Assembly: GCA_020064725.1 (NCBI GenBank)
Contig: JAGTWJ010000003.1
Coordinates: 2,294,001 to 2,358,000 of the forward strand
Source: Drechslerella dactyloides
Lineage: Eukaryota > Ascomycota > Orbiliomycetes > Orbiliales > Orbiliaceae
Reading direction: 5' to 3'
Length of the DNA: 64,000 nt
The position numbers and the translations under genes are program-made. The notes under the pieces are model-generated. The model saw only the letters and a program-made list of their open reading frames with translations, searched no databases and was not told the origin of the DNA. Positions 11,396 to 23,244 of the stretch are shown piece by piece (within the stretch, counting starts at the first letter, position 1; each line of letters opens with the position of its first letter).

Positions 11396-12169
11396 TGTCG
11401 TGATCCCGAATTGCAAAAGTTATATGCAGAATATACATGTACAATTCCTCAGACTCTCTTCCGCCAGTTTTATCCAATTCCATTCCAGCAAGCAAATGCA
11501 TTGCCCCGTCTGAATCTCAGACTACTGCATAATTGCGCAAAGTATTTCGCATCCGCCATGTATCCGATCTCGACCCCCAGGAGGATGTCGTCAGGCCGAG
11601 CAGAAAGGCGGAGGCGTGTGGCTCTAAGGATCACCCGGAGCACGCAAAGAAACGATGCCGAAGCCAACTGGCAATCGGTCGTTTGAACAAACACTGAAGC
11701 GTAGACGAATCGTGTACTCTGTCGTTTGAACCGAGACTCTAATAGGTGCCTATATGACATTTTGATGAAGAAAAAAAAAAGAAGAGAAAGCGAAGCGAGA
11801 GCATCGCGCCAGAATTTTATATGCGGCGCCGCAACACATTTCGCTCTGCCCGCTTCAAAATTTCCAGCCGGCTGGCTCCATTCGTCATGGGCGTGTAAAC
11901 ACCGAAACAGCCCTTCCGCTTCCATCGACATCGACATCTCCAACATCACCCCCCTTCACCCTCACTCAGAGCCTAGCATCTCGCGCCGAATCGCCGACCG
12001 CTTGCATCTTTCAATTCTCCTTCCCCGAGACGCACCGGATCTCTCGACGAACACGCATGACACCCGGATGAGCTGGCATTATTGACCGCGATCACTCGCC
12101 TACTCCTAAACCTACATCAACCCCCCTCAATCCACGAATCACGCGTCTATCGGGCCGGCAGTCGCGACA
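11396..12169. other. Intergenic region CMC4-NUP84
   Basis: Contains the CMC4 3' end and the NUP84 promoter/leader. From about 11935 onward the sequence is C- and A-rich and low in G, typical of a fungal 5' leader. No gene seen. Confidence 0.5.
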
Positions 12170-15100
12170 ATGTCTCCAGCGCTGTTCTCGCCGACAAAGT
12201 TCTCTCCTAAGAAGGGGAAGTTCGTCAGCAGACTCACCGGGAGGAACCAGGTACCGCCAGCCCTCGCGTACGCGCACGTGGAAGATCGTTTCCTGGGATC
12301 GGTGGGGGAACTGCCTCAGGCTGGCAGCTAACGCCAGAGACACTTTTTAGCAATATTCGAGAGAGAACTCGATGTTGATGTCCGATGACGACCTGGTATG
12401 TGCGACATCATTTATTGGACACTCGGTGAAGATAGCGCCACTAACAGGTTCCAGGACCAGCGAGAATCGATAGCCGGTAGCGATATATTCTCCCAGGATG
12501 GATCCAGGATAATTGTACCGTATGGCGGCGAAGGTTGGGCTTGTAATTCTTAGCGCAAGAAGACGTACAGGGACTAACATGCCGTTGGTAGGCTCCATGT
12601 ACGGCTCAATGTATCTACCGGAGGACGACATAGAGGAAGAAGATGTTGCCATCGACGACGAACAGCTCGGTCCTGAAGTCGACAGCTTTGCGCGACACGT
12701 CGATATCTGCCGGCGAAATCCTGGCGAAGACGCGGACGAGGCTGCCATAGAACTCATAAACGGATTCCACAAGGATACCTTCGATCACTACCAGGACGCG
12801 CTGCGGCGGAAAAACACGTACCTCGGTGAGGACAACGACTTTATAATGGAAGTTCTGGCCGAAACCGATTTCTACAAGATGGAAGGCGAGACGTGGGATC
12901 TGGTCTCGAGGCTGGTGCCCTCACGTAGCGTAGACCCGGCTGCCGGCGCCCCTTCACGAGAAATCGCGGATTACGAGAGCAATGAGATCCTGCGGCGCCA
13001 ACTGCTGAAGGAGTCGGCGGTTTTCCGGGAGCTCAACATTATCAGAGACTGGCTTCGATCGATAGCTCCTACCCCCACCATCCCAAATGAGAACACCGAA
13101 GACGAAGAGGCCATGGCATCTGGTCACATGTACACGCTCAACGCCCTGAAGACATTTAAACAGGAAAACATGGATCCCCTGGAGTTCACACGGAAAGGGC
13201 CCGGTGCGAGATTCGAGTACCCCGAACGCGGTATCCCCGCCCCAGACGACCAGAGTCGTCTTATCAACACTGAGATGGACCCCGATGGACCCCTGAGGCA
13301 GGAGAGGAGCGTCGCGGTTGGCGATAACTACTACGACTCGACGTTTTATAGGGTGCTATGGGCGTACATCCGCAAAGGCGACTTTAAGAGGGCTGCCGAA
13401 TGGTGCAGGAAATGCGACCAAGCGTGGAGAGCACCCGTCATGTTGGGCGGACGGGACGGCATGGACTGGATCATCGATGAGGAAATTGCGGAGGACGGCA
13501 TGTACGACGCGTCGCCCGAGCAAGGCCCCAGCGGAAACAGACGGCGGCAGCTGTGGAGACGAGCTTGCTACGCACTGGCGAAGCGGTCCAGCAAGGATCC
13601 CGGCGATCTTTGGGAGAAGGCTACGTATGGCCTGCTGGCTGGCGACATCGATACAGCTGCCTCGGCGTGCAACGACTGGCACGATCATATTTACGCCCAA
13701 GTCAACGCGTTGATCGAGGCTCACTACGAGAGGTTCCTCCTACAGAACGGCCGCATCCCGAGCCAACTTCTCAGCATCCCGATACCTGACGCCGTCGCAA
13801 CGCTCGGCAATAGAAATGTCATGGCGAAGATTGTCGACAACCTCTCCCGGCCTGAAGACCTGCGGTTCGCCGATTCGATGCAGAAAACCGCCCTACGTGC
13901 AGTCCAAGGCGCTGTCATCTCCAACCGCATTCCCAAGCTTGTGAACATTTTCGCGGACCAGCTGCGGCAGTTCCGACAGGACCCCGGGTACGAGCCGGAG
14001 AAGGATACCAACACCCCGGTCGACTGCACAGATTGGAAGCTTCTCCGAGTCATCACACACGTTGTCATAGTCTTACAGCAACTCGGCCAGTGGCCGGAGA
14101 CCGGGCCGGACGCGGACGCGGCGCAGGAGGTGATCGCGGGCTACATTCGCATGTTGGCGGCGGCGGAGAAGTATAAGATCATCCCGCTGTACGCGGCAAG
14201 ACTCACTCGCGACCGATGCGTGGAGGTCATGGGCGAGGTGCTGCTTCATGTCATCAATGAGAACACACGGGATGATATGGTGCGGTCGTTCCGCTCTTAC
14301 GGCCTCGATGTCCGCGCTACGCTCCGCCGGACGATGGAGAATGCGTTCATTCAGACGGAACCGTTCTACAAGTACGACGAGCTGCCCATACAGGTGCTGT
14401 CCGAGTTTTCGCTGCCGTGGCAGGATCGCCGGAAGGTGCAGCCGGAGGACGAGAAGCTCGTTAGAACGGCGGAGTGGATGTTGATGGTGGACGAGATGAA
14501 GGACGACTTGCTGCAGGCAGGCGTTATGATGTTCAAGAGATTTTACTGTAAGGTTACGTTCTGACAGCTAGAATTGAAGGCCTGCTAACGGGAAGTGTGC
14601 AGTGACTGGTCGTTTGGATGCTGCGAGGACGTTGGTGGAGAGGATCCCTAGCCAGCATCTAGTCCCAGGCGATCTGGACGACAACGACGACCTATCGGAG
14701 GAAGCCAAGACCACGGCGTCGGTCTACATTGAATATGAGCTGTTGATCGATGGCCTTGAAGCCCTTGACTCCTGGAGCAAGCTGCTCGCAGCATGGTAAG
14801 TCCAATTCCACAACTCTCAACTCAGAACCAAGCGCTAACATAATCCTCTACCCAGCACCGCCGCAAAACGCGAAGGAGGACTCGCCGGCGTCCGCCGCGG
14901 CAAGTTCAAGGACGAGCTGCAGGCATCCTACGACGCCGCCCAAGCCAAACTCGGCCTCCTCGTCAACAGCTGGCTCGTGCAGTGCAACAACCACGCGGAC
15001 GCCGAGCAAGTCAAGCACATCCGCAACACCTACGTGCCGGATATCACAATGGCGCTGCACGGCGTCCACCTGGCTGCGGGGCATCATCTGAATAAGAGCC

Positions 15101-15357
15101 ACTATGCCCGCTGTCTGGATCTCGCGGTGCTCGTTGCGAAGCCCAGCAGCGGCGTTGCCGAGACGTTTGTTGCAACGGGTAGGATGGCGAAATACGTGGA
15201 CGAGCTGGCGAATGTCAGCTTGATGTGTCTGCAGGCTGCGAAGGGGGTGACGCTTGAGCCTGTTCTTGTGAAGCCGGGGCAGGAGGCGACGGTTGCGATC
15301 TGGAACGTCAAGGCGGCGCCGAAGCCTAGCGATGGTGATGAGAGCATGCAGGCGTAA
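12170..15357 (+). CDS. NUP84: Nucleoporin Nup84/Nup107, Y-complex subunit
   Basis: Six exons: 12170-12250, 12351-12395, 12455-12533, 12592-14547, 14603-14795 and 14856-15357, giving about 951 aa. Nup84/Nup107 is an alpha-solenoid scaffold of the nuclear-pore Y-complex, where it binds Nup133 and Nup145C. After a disordered Ser/Lys-rich start with acidic patches (about 1-85), the rest is helical, with the family's conserved stretches: RVLWAYIRKGDFKRAAEWCRK, GNRRRQLWRRACYALA and ALYGLLAGDI-like segments in the middle, and a C-terminal block ending near ALHGVHLAAGHHLNKSHY. The frame is continuous through all junctions. The third intron uses a weak GTTGGG donor chosen for phase (GTAATT six bases on is an alternative). 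The third exon's acceptor could also lie six bases downstream. It lies in the same window as SEC13, another Y-complex subunit. Confidence 0.93.
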
Positions 15358-16116
15358 ATATCGCAACGAAGATAACGCCTGTCATCGAGGCGGTTAGACG
15401 TGGTGATATGCATCGTGTGGCTTGTTATTTTCTGCCCGCGGATGTAACCTTTTTCTTCTTCATTTTGTCGTTCGTCTTTTACATGTTTTTTACTTCTCCA
15501 TCAGCACTTTGTTTTGAGGCTTTTCAGTATTTAACTTGTACTATATACCGGTTGTGCTCTTTTCCCTTTTTCTCAGTTCTGTTGCATTGCATTTCTACAT
15601 ATTCAAATCATACGATAAGGCGGCCAGGATGTGCAGTCTATAATTTACCCCCGGAACCATACGCGTGGTACTTTTCAACTTGAGACCGAGTTGAAATACA
15701 AGTGCATGAATGGCCCGCTGGCTTTATTTTGTCGAATTTCTCAGGGATATCTCCATGTATATTTCTCTGGATATCATGATCACTGCTTGTAACGATAGAA
15801 AAAGGCTCTATTGATGTGACCAACTTGCAAACCCTCCACCTGCCTACCTACCTGCCACTCTAACGATGTACGCATGCATCCAGAATCCGCGGATGACGCG
15901 CAAGTCCATATCCCAAGTAGACCATGATGCCAACGACCAGAATGACAGATCGAGCACAAAGAAAAAAAAAGGAACAAGTAATAAAACACGATGCGGAAGG
16001 AAAGAAGAAAAAAAAGGAAGGGAGGAAGGAATACTTCAAGTCATCCAGTTTCCAACATGTATTTATTCACGCAAAAAGAAACACAAAAGATATCACAGCC
16101 AGCATACCTACGTTCT
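15358..16116. other. Convergent intergenic region NUP84 / VMA5
   Basis: Holds the 3' ends of both genes. T-rich just after NUP84 (15430-15600) and purine-rich at 15958-16030 (A9 and GGAAGGGAGGAAGG-type sequence, read as T/C-rich after VMA5 on the other strand). Both are suitable 3'-end regions. No gene seen. Confidence 0.55.
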
Positions 16117-17353
16117 CTACACAGCTTCAAACAGATACTCCACGAACGGCGTGTACTCGGCCCCGCCCATCGTGCCTGCCGCCAGCTCCGCCACGCTCGC
16201 ATCGTCCTTCCGCACAATCTTCCCCTTCTTGTCCCGCCCGTACGCATTCCCGCCCAGATGTGCGTACTGCGTTTCCAGGCTCTCCTTCACCTTTCCGATC
16301 GCCTTCGCCCTGCCGACCCAGCAGGCGGCGACGAAGTCCAGCGGCAGGCCGTAGCGCAGGACGCTCTCGACGAACACGCGCAGCGTCTTGACGTGCACCC
16401 ATGCGGCGACCAGCTCGCTGTATCCCGTGCGAGCGAGGCGTAGCGTCTCCCCCCACAGTTTCTCGGCTTGCTCTTCCGCAGACTTTGTCTCCGCTTGCTC
16501 CTGGACGTTGGCGTTCGGGGTGTAGGTGACGTCGCGGGGCACGTAGCGCAGCTCGCGGGCCTTGTGGGAGAGTTCGGCGGCGTGCTTTTTGAAGACGACG
16601 ACGCCGAAGAGGGCGAATTCCGAGTCTTCGGAGATCTTGAAGACGGAGCGCGGGACGATCATGGGGCTGACGGTCTCGTAGGTTGCCAGGAACTCCTTCT
16701 CGCTCGTCTTGGGCACGGCCAGCAGGGCGGTGGTCAGGTACTCGGAGGTGAGGAAGTGGGAGGACTTGAGGATGGATGCGAGCGAGCGGGTGGACAAGTT
16801 GCCCTGCTGGCGGCGCTGGAGGGTCTGCAGGTTGGTTTTGACGGACTGGTAGGCGGAGTATTTGGCCTTGATTTCGTCGTCGATGGAGTGGATTTCGTTC
16901 TTGAGGATGTTGACGATGTCGGGGATGGGCCGGTCCGAGCGATATTTGACCTTATTCCAGGCGAAGGACTGCATATAAGACAGGAAGGACTCTATATAAT
17001 GTATTGTCAGAGTGGTTTCGAAAGAAAATATATTGAGGGTTGGAGGGGTGGTGATACGGACTTTCGTTAACCTGCTTGTTTTCCGAGACGCGGGCCTCAT
17101 TGCCGTCGAAGATGTGCTTGAGCACGTCTCCGGCCTTGATTATCGCTGCCTCGGCGGCGGAATCGAGTTTTGCCAGCTCATCGGCCTGGATGACAAGGGT
17201 GTCGAGCGTCCCGATCTTGAAGTCCGGGACGTTGAAGGGCAGCAACGTCGTCTCGGACGAGGACTTGTGGGAGTTGATGGCCGCGAAGGCGTCGTCCTTG
17301 TCGCTGGACTTGACGATCGATGTCGGCAGGGAGAGCAGCAGGTAGGAACCCAT
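16117..17353 (-). CDS. VMA5: V-type proton ATPase subunit C
   Basis: Two exons: 17062-17353 and 16117-16991, giving 388 aa (yeast Vma5 is 392). Subunit C joins the V1 motor to the Vo membrane sector and is released when glucose is withdrawn, so it controls reversible assembly of the vacuolar proton pump. Family hallmarks are visible: FKIGTLDTLVIQADELAKLD near the N-terminus, KTNLQTLQRRQQGNLSTRSL in the middle, and VFVESVLRYGLPLDF and LGGNAYGRDKKGKI near the end. The 70-nt intron uses a weak GTCCGT donor but has a good CTGAC branch and TAG acceptor, and restores the expected VNEK junction. An alternative (CAG/GTTAAC with a GAG acceptor) would shorten the protein by four residues. It is transcribed divergently from the prolyl-tRNA synthetase gene. 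Confidence 0.94.
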
Positions 17354-17847
17354 CTTGCGGCTGCGCAGGCCCAGCAGTCGCCGGATGCGGTGGTGTAGGC
17401 GCGAGAAGAGGAGTCGGGGGGTCGTGGAGGTCCGCGGGGTACCGCTTCGAGACTATCGAGGCATACGGCGGGACTCTCAGCGAACGGTCCGGAACTCGGC
17501 TGGATCGAACAGACTGGCGGACGGACGGACAAACTAACGGACTGACGAATGTCGTCGGATGTGGTGACGATGATGCTGTGCGGGCGTGGAAGTTGGTATG
17601 TTAGGACGACGTCCGTGTGCGGGAGGCTGGATGGATGGTGGGATGAGATATCTGTGGGGGTTGGCGATGATGTCGTCGGCTGCGGCAGCCCGCATTAAAT
17701 AACCCGACGATAAGATAAACGCCACCACCTGACTTTTCTGCAACAATCACCCCGCCGAGCGTCGAAGAATTACGGAGTGCCATGCCGAAGCTGACGACCA
17801 CGACCACGACTGCCTGACGGACGGATCGAATCACAGACGCTGCTGCA
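17354..17847. promoter_or_regulatory. Bidirectional promoter VMA5 / mitochondrial ProRS
   Basis: 494 nt between two divergent start codons. It contains GGAC-type repeats near 17517-17531 (three tandem GGAC units) and no other gene. Both flanking genes are housekeeping, so shared regulation is plausible but not shown. Confidence 0.55.
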
Positions 17848-20151
17848 ATGGTCCGAGGCGGGCTCGTCGTCGGCTGGCTTGCTCGCGCTAGACCCGCGAC
17901 GGTCTGCACCCGCTGCTCGATCCGGTACGGCCTCGCAAGGCACTTGACGGTATGTCTCAATGCTCCCACATGGCGTGTCCCGCGTGCCAGTCTAACGTGG
18001 CCTTGCGCTTGCGACTCGACTCGCAGACGGACGGCCGGACGAGAGTCTCGAATCTGTGGCTGCCCGTGTCCAAGGCGAAGCCGAATCCGAAAACCGACCC
18101 GGACGACGTCCATTCGCTGCTGCTCAAGGCGGGCTACCTTCGCAATGCGTACCCGGGGGTCTTCCACATGCTGCCGCTGGGTCTCCGCGTCCAAGACAAG
18201 CTTGAGCGGCTGATCGATCGGAACATGCGGGCAATCGGTGGGTGTGGACGATGTGCTTGACGCTCCTCCGTACGTTGTAGGAGGTCATAACGTTGATTTT
18301 TGCGAATGCTGCCGCAGGCGCTTCGAAGGCTGCACTACCGTCGATATCCGCCCATTCGCTATGGCAGAGGACCGGCCGGGTGGACAAGATGGGCAAAGAG
18401 GTACTCGCACTGCACTGTTTCCATTCGCTGCGAAGTCTCTGAAATCGAACTAAAGACTCACACTCTAGTGATATTGCTTCGTGACAACGACCGCAGCTCT
18501 TCCAGTTTAGAGATAGGCATGGCACGCAGTACCTGCTCGGCCCTACGCACGAGGAGGAAATCACCACGCTGGTCTCGTCGACCGTCACGTCGTACAAGCA
18601 GTTGCCGCTGCGTGTCTACCAGATCAGTTCGTCTCCGTCTCCGTCCGTATTTCAAACTATTGTGATCTAGCTCAAATGACTGACTATGTATCTTGGGTGA
18701 TTCAAACTGCAGCCCGCAAGTACCGCGATGAGCGTCGTCCTCGTGCGGGACTCCTTCGCGGCCGCGAGTTCATAATGAAGGACCTCTACACGTTCGATGC
18801 GTCGTACGACGCTGCGCTAGCCACCTACGACAGCGTCGTCGCTGCTTACAGGTCCATCTTCGACGAGCTGGCGATCCCATATCTCCTCGCGGAAGCCGAC
18901 AGCGGCAACATGGGCGGCAACCTCTCGCACGAGTATCATTTACCCTGCAATACTGGCGAGGACACGGTTCTCACGTGCAATGTGAAGAAGGAAGACGGCA
19001 GCGTGTGCGGGTTTTCCGCGAACGTCGAGTGCGTGGAGAATCTGCCCGTCCAGCCCGGTAGATGGCTTAAGAGGGACACGAAGGTGTGGTATGCCGTCAG
19101 CAAGGACCGGAAGGTGCTCGTGAAAGCATACTACCCCAGTCACGTCAAGCTTGCCAGCGAGTCCGCAGGCGAAGGAGAATGGTTCAAGCGGGAGATCGAC
19201 CCGCGTGCCATTCAACGGGTAGTCGGCGATGAAGGCGGCGGGATCGAGGCCGGCATGGAGGAAGCCAGCGCGTTGAACGCCTGGGAGGAGAACTTCACAC
19301 CATGGACAGACACGCTGGACGAAAAGACAGGCCAGGCGAAGGACGGCGAAAGCTACAGCCGCCTCATCAGAATCTACGACGGCCACCTGCTCGACGGCGA
19401 CGGCGGGGCCAAGTTCTCGACATTCTCAGAGCACGAAGCGGACTTTGGCGCCGAATCGCAGAGCGTCATCCGCCAGTTCTTTTCCGACAAGAAGATCCCG
19501 ACTGTCGTCAAGACCAGCATTGCGAGCCGAGAAGGCGAGGGCGAGCAGCCGATCTTTCTCTGCAAGCCGATTACAGGGGACCCCTGTCTAAGATGCCCGA
19601 ACGGGAGCTTGGAGGCGACAACGACAACTGAGCTCGGGCACACTTTCTACCTGGGCACACGGTACTCCGACCCGCTCAAGGCGACGGTAGGCGCCGTCGA
19701 CGACACCGGCGCGCAGAGCCAAGTGAGCATGCAAATGGGGTGCTTCGGCATCGGCGTGACGCGGCTGATCGCGGCGATTGCGGAGGCTATGAGGGATGAG
19801 AAAGGACTGTGCTGGCCGCGGGTGGTGGCGCCGTACAGCGTCGTGGTGGTGTACACGGGGAAGAAGGAAGGCGGCGAAAGCATGAGGGACAGCGCGGAGG
19901 AAGTTTACGATCTCATCGCGCAGGCGGATAACAGACGGCTGGAGGACGATATCGTGCTGGACGATAGAGAGGAGTCCGTGGCGAGGAAGATGACGGAGGC
20001 GGATTTGGTGGGATATAGCGTCGTTGTCGTGCTCGGAGCGCGGTTCGAGAAGGAGGGCGTGATTGAGGTGCAGGAGCGGGCGACGGGGCGCAAGCACTTG
20101 GTGTCGAGGGAGGAGCTGTCCGGCAAACTGCAGGAGATTCTATTTCTATAA
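17848..20151 (+). CDS. AIM10: Mitochondrial prolyl-tRNA synthetase (bacterial type)
   Basis: Five exons: 17848-17949, 18027-18237, 18318-18400, 18506-18626 and 18713-20151, giving 651 aa. It is a class II synthetase that charges mitochondrial tRNA-Pro. The first 34 residues are Arg-rich and lack acids, as in a mitochondrial presequence. Motif 1 precedes ASKAALPS. LLGPTHEEEITTLV (about 143-156) is the proline-specific TxE loop. Motif 2 is KYRDERRPRAGLLRGREFIMKD, split by the fourth intron (about 174-195). An insertion domain follows (cysteines near 250). Motif 3 is GCFGIGVTRLIAAI (about 513-526), then a C-terminal anticodon-binding domain. Every junction keeps frame. The last intron acceptor (TGCAG at 18712) was chosen because it restores QITRKYRDE. 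Bacterial-type organisation separates it from the cytosolic eukaryotic enzyme. Confidence 0.94.
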
Positions 20152-20368
20152 CCGCCAATGCCCTGGTATGTACATTTATACAATTCCCAACGTCTACATT
20201 TATACAGTGACTGTACATAGCTCATCCACATGTACATAAGATGGTAAATTTGTACAGAAAAAAGAAGAAGGAGAAGAGTTGACAACCTCTCGTTAACGCC
20301 TGTATCACCCAACTTTTGCCGTATACCCAACCCCACTTACCGTCTGCGTATGCACACCGTATATATGT

Positions 20369-21409
20369 TCAAAGAGCACCGTCGCTGCCCTTGCGCCTCG
20401 CCGCAATTTCCCACCGCCTCATCCCCTCTTCGTACGCCGTCCACATCACCGCGCTGCTCAGCGCCTTCCGCGCCATCCGCAGACCCAGACCGTCGAACAG
20501 CGCTCGAAACCCTTCCTCGCCGATAACTTTGCGCCCGGCGACCCACATGTTCGAATAGGTCTCCGGGAATAGCTGGATCCGCGTCTTGAGGGCGTCGAAC
20601 GGGTTCGTCACCGCCGTCGCCAGCACACCGGCCGTCAACCCCGAGGACAGATTTACCAGCGTCGCAGACTCGGGTGCGCCTCGTTCGGTTAGCGACTCCG
20701 GATCGGTGCCGGCGTACAGCCGCTGAAAGACGCCCTTTGATGCCTCGTAGAAGCTAACGTATACGCCGGCGTATGGCCCGTCGCGGACGGCAGTGGCGCC
20801 AAACCCGGCGAAGAAGCCGCGGAGGCCCTCGCGAGCGGCGATGTCGCGGGTGGCGTGCGCTAGGGAGGTGTAGGAGTAGAATGTAGATTCGTAGCGGACC
20901 TTGATGACGGTGACGGGCATGATCAGGAAACCGGCGAAGATGCGGGCCGCGGAGCCCGTGATGAGGTTTGCCGCCGTCGACAGCTTAGCAGGCTGCGACG
21001 ACGGCGACGAGGAGGCCGGCTGTATGGATTTGCGCAGGGCATTGAGGGAGGCGAAGTAGAGGCCGCTGCCGAAACCGGTGCGGATGGCGGAGGGAACGGA
21101 GCCGCGCCATAACGTTGCGACGGGCGACGGGTCGGCGACGATGGCGCGGACGGTGGAGAGAAGGGTGGACGAGTGGGATTGCTGGACGCGGGTCTTGAGC
21201 AGGTCGGCGGGCTGCAGGACTATCGCGGAGACGACGCCGCCGGCGAGGCCGGAGGAAAAGTGCTTGAGGTTGTTGGAGAGAGTCAGGCCGCTGGCGGCGG
21301 GCGCGGGAACGGGAGCGGGAGCGGGAGCGGCGTCGCTTTCCTCGGGCGCAGGCGGCGGCGGCGACCGGAGTTCGGGATGGAGTGACGTTAGAGGATACGT
21401 CGGAGGCAT
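20369..21409 (-). CDS. HEM25: Mitochondrial glycine carrier (SLC25A38/Hem25 family)
   Basis: Single exon, 346 aa. Members of this carrier family import glycine into the mitochondrial matrix for the first step of haem synthesis. Three repeats of the mitochondrial carrier fold are present, each with the P-x-[D/E]-x-x-[K/R]-x-[R] signature or a variant: PADLLKTR at about 67, PVTVIKVR at about 165 and PFDALKTR at about 270. The second repeat lacks the usual acidic residue and reads PVTVIKVRYES, as is typical of the Hem25/SLC25A38 branch. The first 45 residues are a Pro/Ala-rich extension. It converges on the ProRS gene with only 217 nt between stop codons. The glycine cleavage gene GCV1 lies 3.7 kb away. 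Confidence 0.92.
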   Translation of the reverse strand: MPPTYPLTSLHPELRSPPPPAPEESDAAPAPAPVPAPAASGLTLSNNLKHFSSGLAGGVVSAIVLQPADLLKTRVQQSHSSTLLSTVRAIVADPSPVATLWRGSVPSAIRTGFGSGLYFASLNALRKSIQPASSSPSSQPAKLSTAANLITGSAARIFAGFLIMPVTVIKVRYESTFYSYTSLAHATRDIAAREGLRGFFAGFGATAVRDGPYAGVYVSFYEASKGVFQRLYAGTDPESLTERGAPESATLVNLSSGLTAGVLATAVTNPFDALKTRIQLFPETYSNMWVAGRKVIGEEGFRALFDGLGLRMARKALSSAVMWTAYEEGMRRWEIAARRKGSDGAL

Positions 21410-21629
21410 TGCGGGCGGGAGGTCTTCGAGACGCTGTCGTGCGAATGCTTTCTGGGAGGAGACGCTGCGGTGGAGCGAGAAGTTTTTATGTCAAGTCGTG
21501 CTGACTGCGCCGAGACCGCTGGCTGCGGATGCACTTTTGTGTCTACGACTTCACGATACTCGTCACGATACCCACCCCGGGACAATCGAGTCATCACGAC
21601 TATAATAATTGCGATCATGGACATGCATG

Positions 21630-22373
21630 CTATCTGTGAACCGGCACCTTCCAGTCGTTAGGAGTTCCATCCATCGGAATCACGACGGCAAAGCCGAACT
21701 CGGTGTCCTTGCAAACCGTAAAATGCAGTTCCAGCTCCACGCGCCCGCCCGCGCCCGCCGCCTCCTTCAAGGAGTAGAACTCCATCGCGCGTTCCGCCGC
21801 CCACTGCACGAACTGCCGGATCGTCATGCGGAAGTCCGGACAGTCGTCGTCGGCCACCGGCCACTGGTGCTTGAAGATTTCGTGGACAAGCATTCTGCCG
21901 TCGCGATCGAGTACAAACTTCATCACCATTTCCAAGGCGAAGAACTCCGGACCGTCATTTGCATCCGTAATGTCGTCTGAACTTTCGGCCGGGTAGAAGA
22001 CCGGGTCGTCGAGGACGCCGTTGTCCTGGAGCGTTCGCAACTCCCAGATCGCGCGGACCTCGGGCGATATCTCGTAGTCGTCGCTGTCAAGGGCCGCGTA
22101 GCTATAGTCTGGCGGGGTTAGCGATGTCGATTGGACGCGGTCGATGGTCGTGCTGAATCTGAGCGCCCCGAAGGGCTCGGCGAAGATTTGATGGTGGCGC
22201 AATGCGCCGGCTTTGACGAAGCGGCTCTTCTTGAGGGGTACGGCGTCGAGGAGGAGGTTCCGCCAGAGGGTGCAGACCTGCATGCACGGCAGATGGCTTT
22301 CCCACGGGAGCCATGAGAGGATCTCGGTCTGGAGTTCTGTCGGCAGAGCGGTGATATACGTCTGGCCTTCCAT
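21630..22373 (-). CDS. F-box protein
   Basis: Single exon, 247 aa. An F-box motif occupies about residues 7-43 (ALPTELQTEILSWLPW...CMQVCTLWRNLL), the element that docks to Skp1 in SCF ubiquitin ligases. The rest has no repeat family I recognise; it is acidic around 95-145 and contains a predicted globular part near 145-245. The substrate cannot be inferred. It is tandem with HEM25 (220 nt upstream of it) and divergent from the pectate-lyase gene. Confidence 0.78.
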   Translation of the reverse strand: MEGQTYITALPTELQTEILSWLPWESHLPCMQVCTLWRNLLLDAVPLKKSRFVKAGALRHHQIFAEPFGALRFSTTIDRVQSTSLTPPDYSYAALDSDDYEISPEVRAIWELRTLQDNGVLDDPVFYPAESSDDITDANDGPEFFALEMVMKFVLDRDGRMLVHEIFKHQWPVADDDCPDFRMTIRQFVQWAAERAMEFYSLKEAAGAGGRVELELHFTVCKDTEFGFAVVIPMDGTPNDWKVPVHR

Positions 22374-23244
22374 CGTGTGACCGAATTAACTCTACCCTGG
22401 TAAGTTGAAGTCTACCCGAGATCTATATTGAATCTTGAGGTTGAAATGGCAAATATCCGCTCGATATAAATCACGATCGAAGACTCTTGCGGGTGGGGCT
22501 GATATCATGATGTGGACATGCTACAGGATTCAGTCTCGTTCCAGTCGACGTTATAATTATATTATTGCGGCTTTGGCCAGCCATTTCACTCTACTTCTTT
22601 TAAATTTTACGTACGGCTCGCGCACGCCATTTGATTGGATTACAGGTTCTACATATATGATACAAGCATTTCGAAAGCACTTTTCTATTCGGAACCAAAG
22701 TTGCGGGCCAAAATCAATCCGTGGGTCACCAACTCGAAACATATCAAGTGCGGCGTCGCCTGCGGCTAAATCGAGGAGTCAGTCAATCGATCAATCCATC
22801 CATGGTTCAACATCGGCATCCCGGCTGTTGGCTACATGGATCCGGGGAACCATCCCTTCGACACCTTGAAACTACTGCGACAAAGCGCTGGGCCTGCCTG
22901 AGCGGTCCGTAATTCCCAGATTAACACTTCGCGGGTCGATGCTCTCGCCAAATTTCCACGAATGACATGCCGAGGAGCGGTACAACACTGCATGGGTCCT
23001 TATACAACAGACTCGTATAATATATCACCGGGATGGCGAATCCACGAAGACCTGGCAGAAGATGACGGACGCCGCGACCTATTTCTCCTGTTGACGCTAT
23101 TGACCCGCCCGGCCCTTGATATATAAAACCCTACCAATGCAATGGATCTGGTTCAGGATATATATCACCTTTGTGACGAAGGTCAATTGACGGTTGAATC
23201 GAGGTCGGATCACTCACCTCCACAACTATCTATAGGATACCAAG
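22374..23244. promoter_or_regulatory. Divergent region F-box / pectate-lyase, with possible CreA sites
   Basis: 871 nt upstream of the secreted enzyme. It contains two matches to the fungal carbon-repressor consensus SYGGRG: GTGGGG at 22493-22498 and CCGGGG at 22842-22847. Such 6-mers also occur by chance, so regulation by CreA is only a suggestion consistent with a plant-wall enzyme. Confidence 0.35.
23118..23130 (+). promoter_or_regulatory. TATA box of the pectate-lyase gene
   Basis: TGATATATAAAAC lies about 115-127 nt before the ATG at 23245, a usual distance for an inducible fungal promoter. Placement is by motif and position only. Confidence 0.55.
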
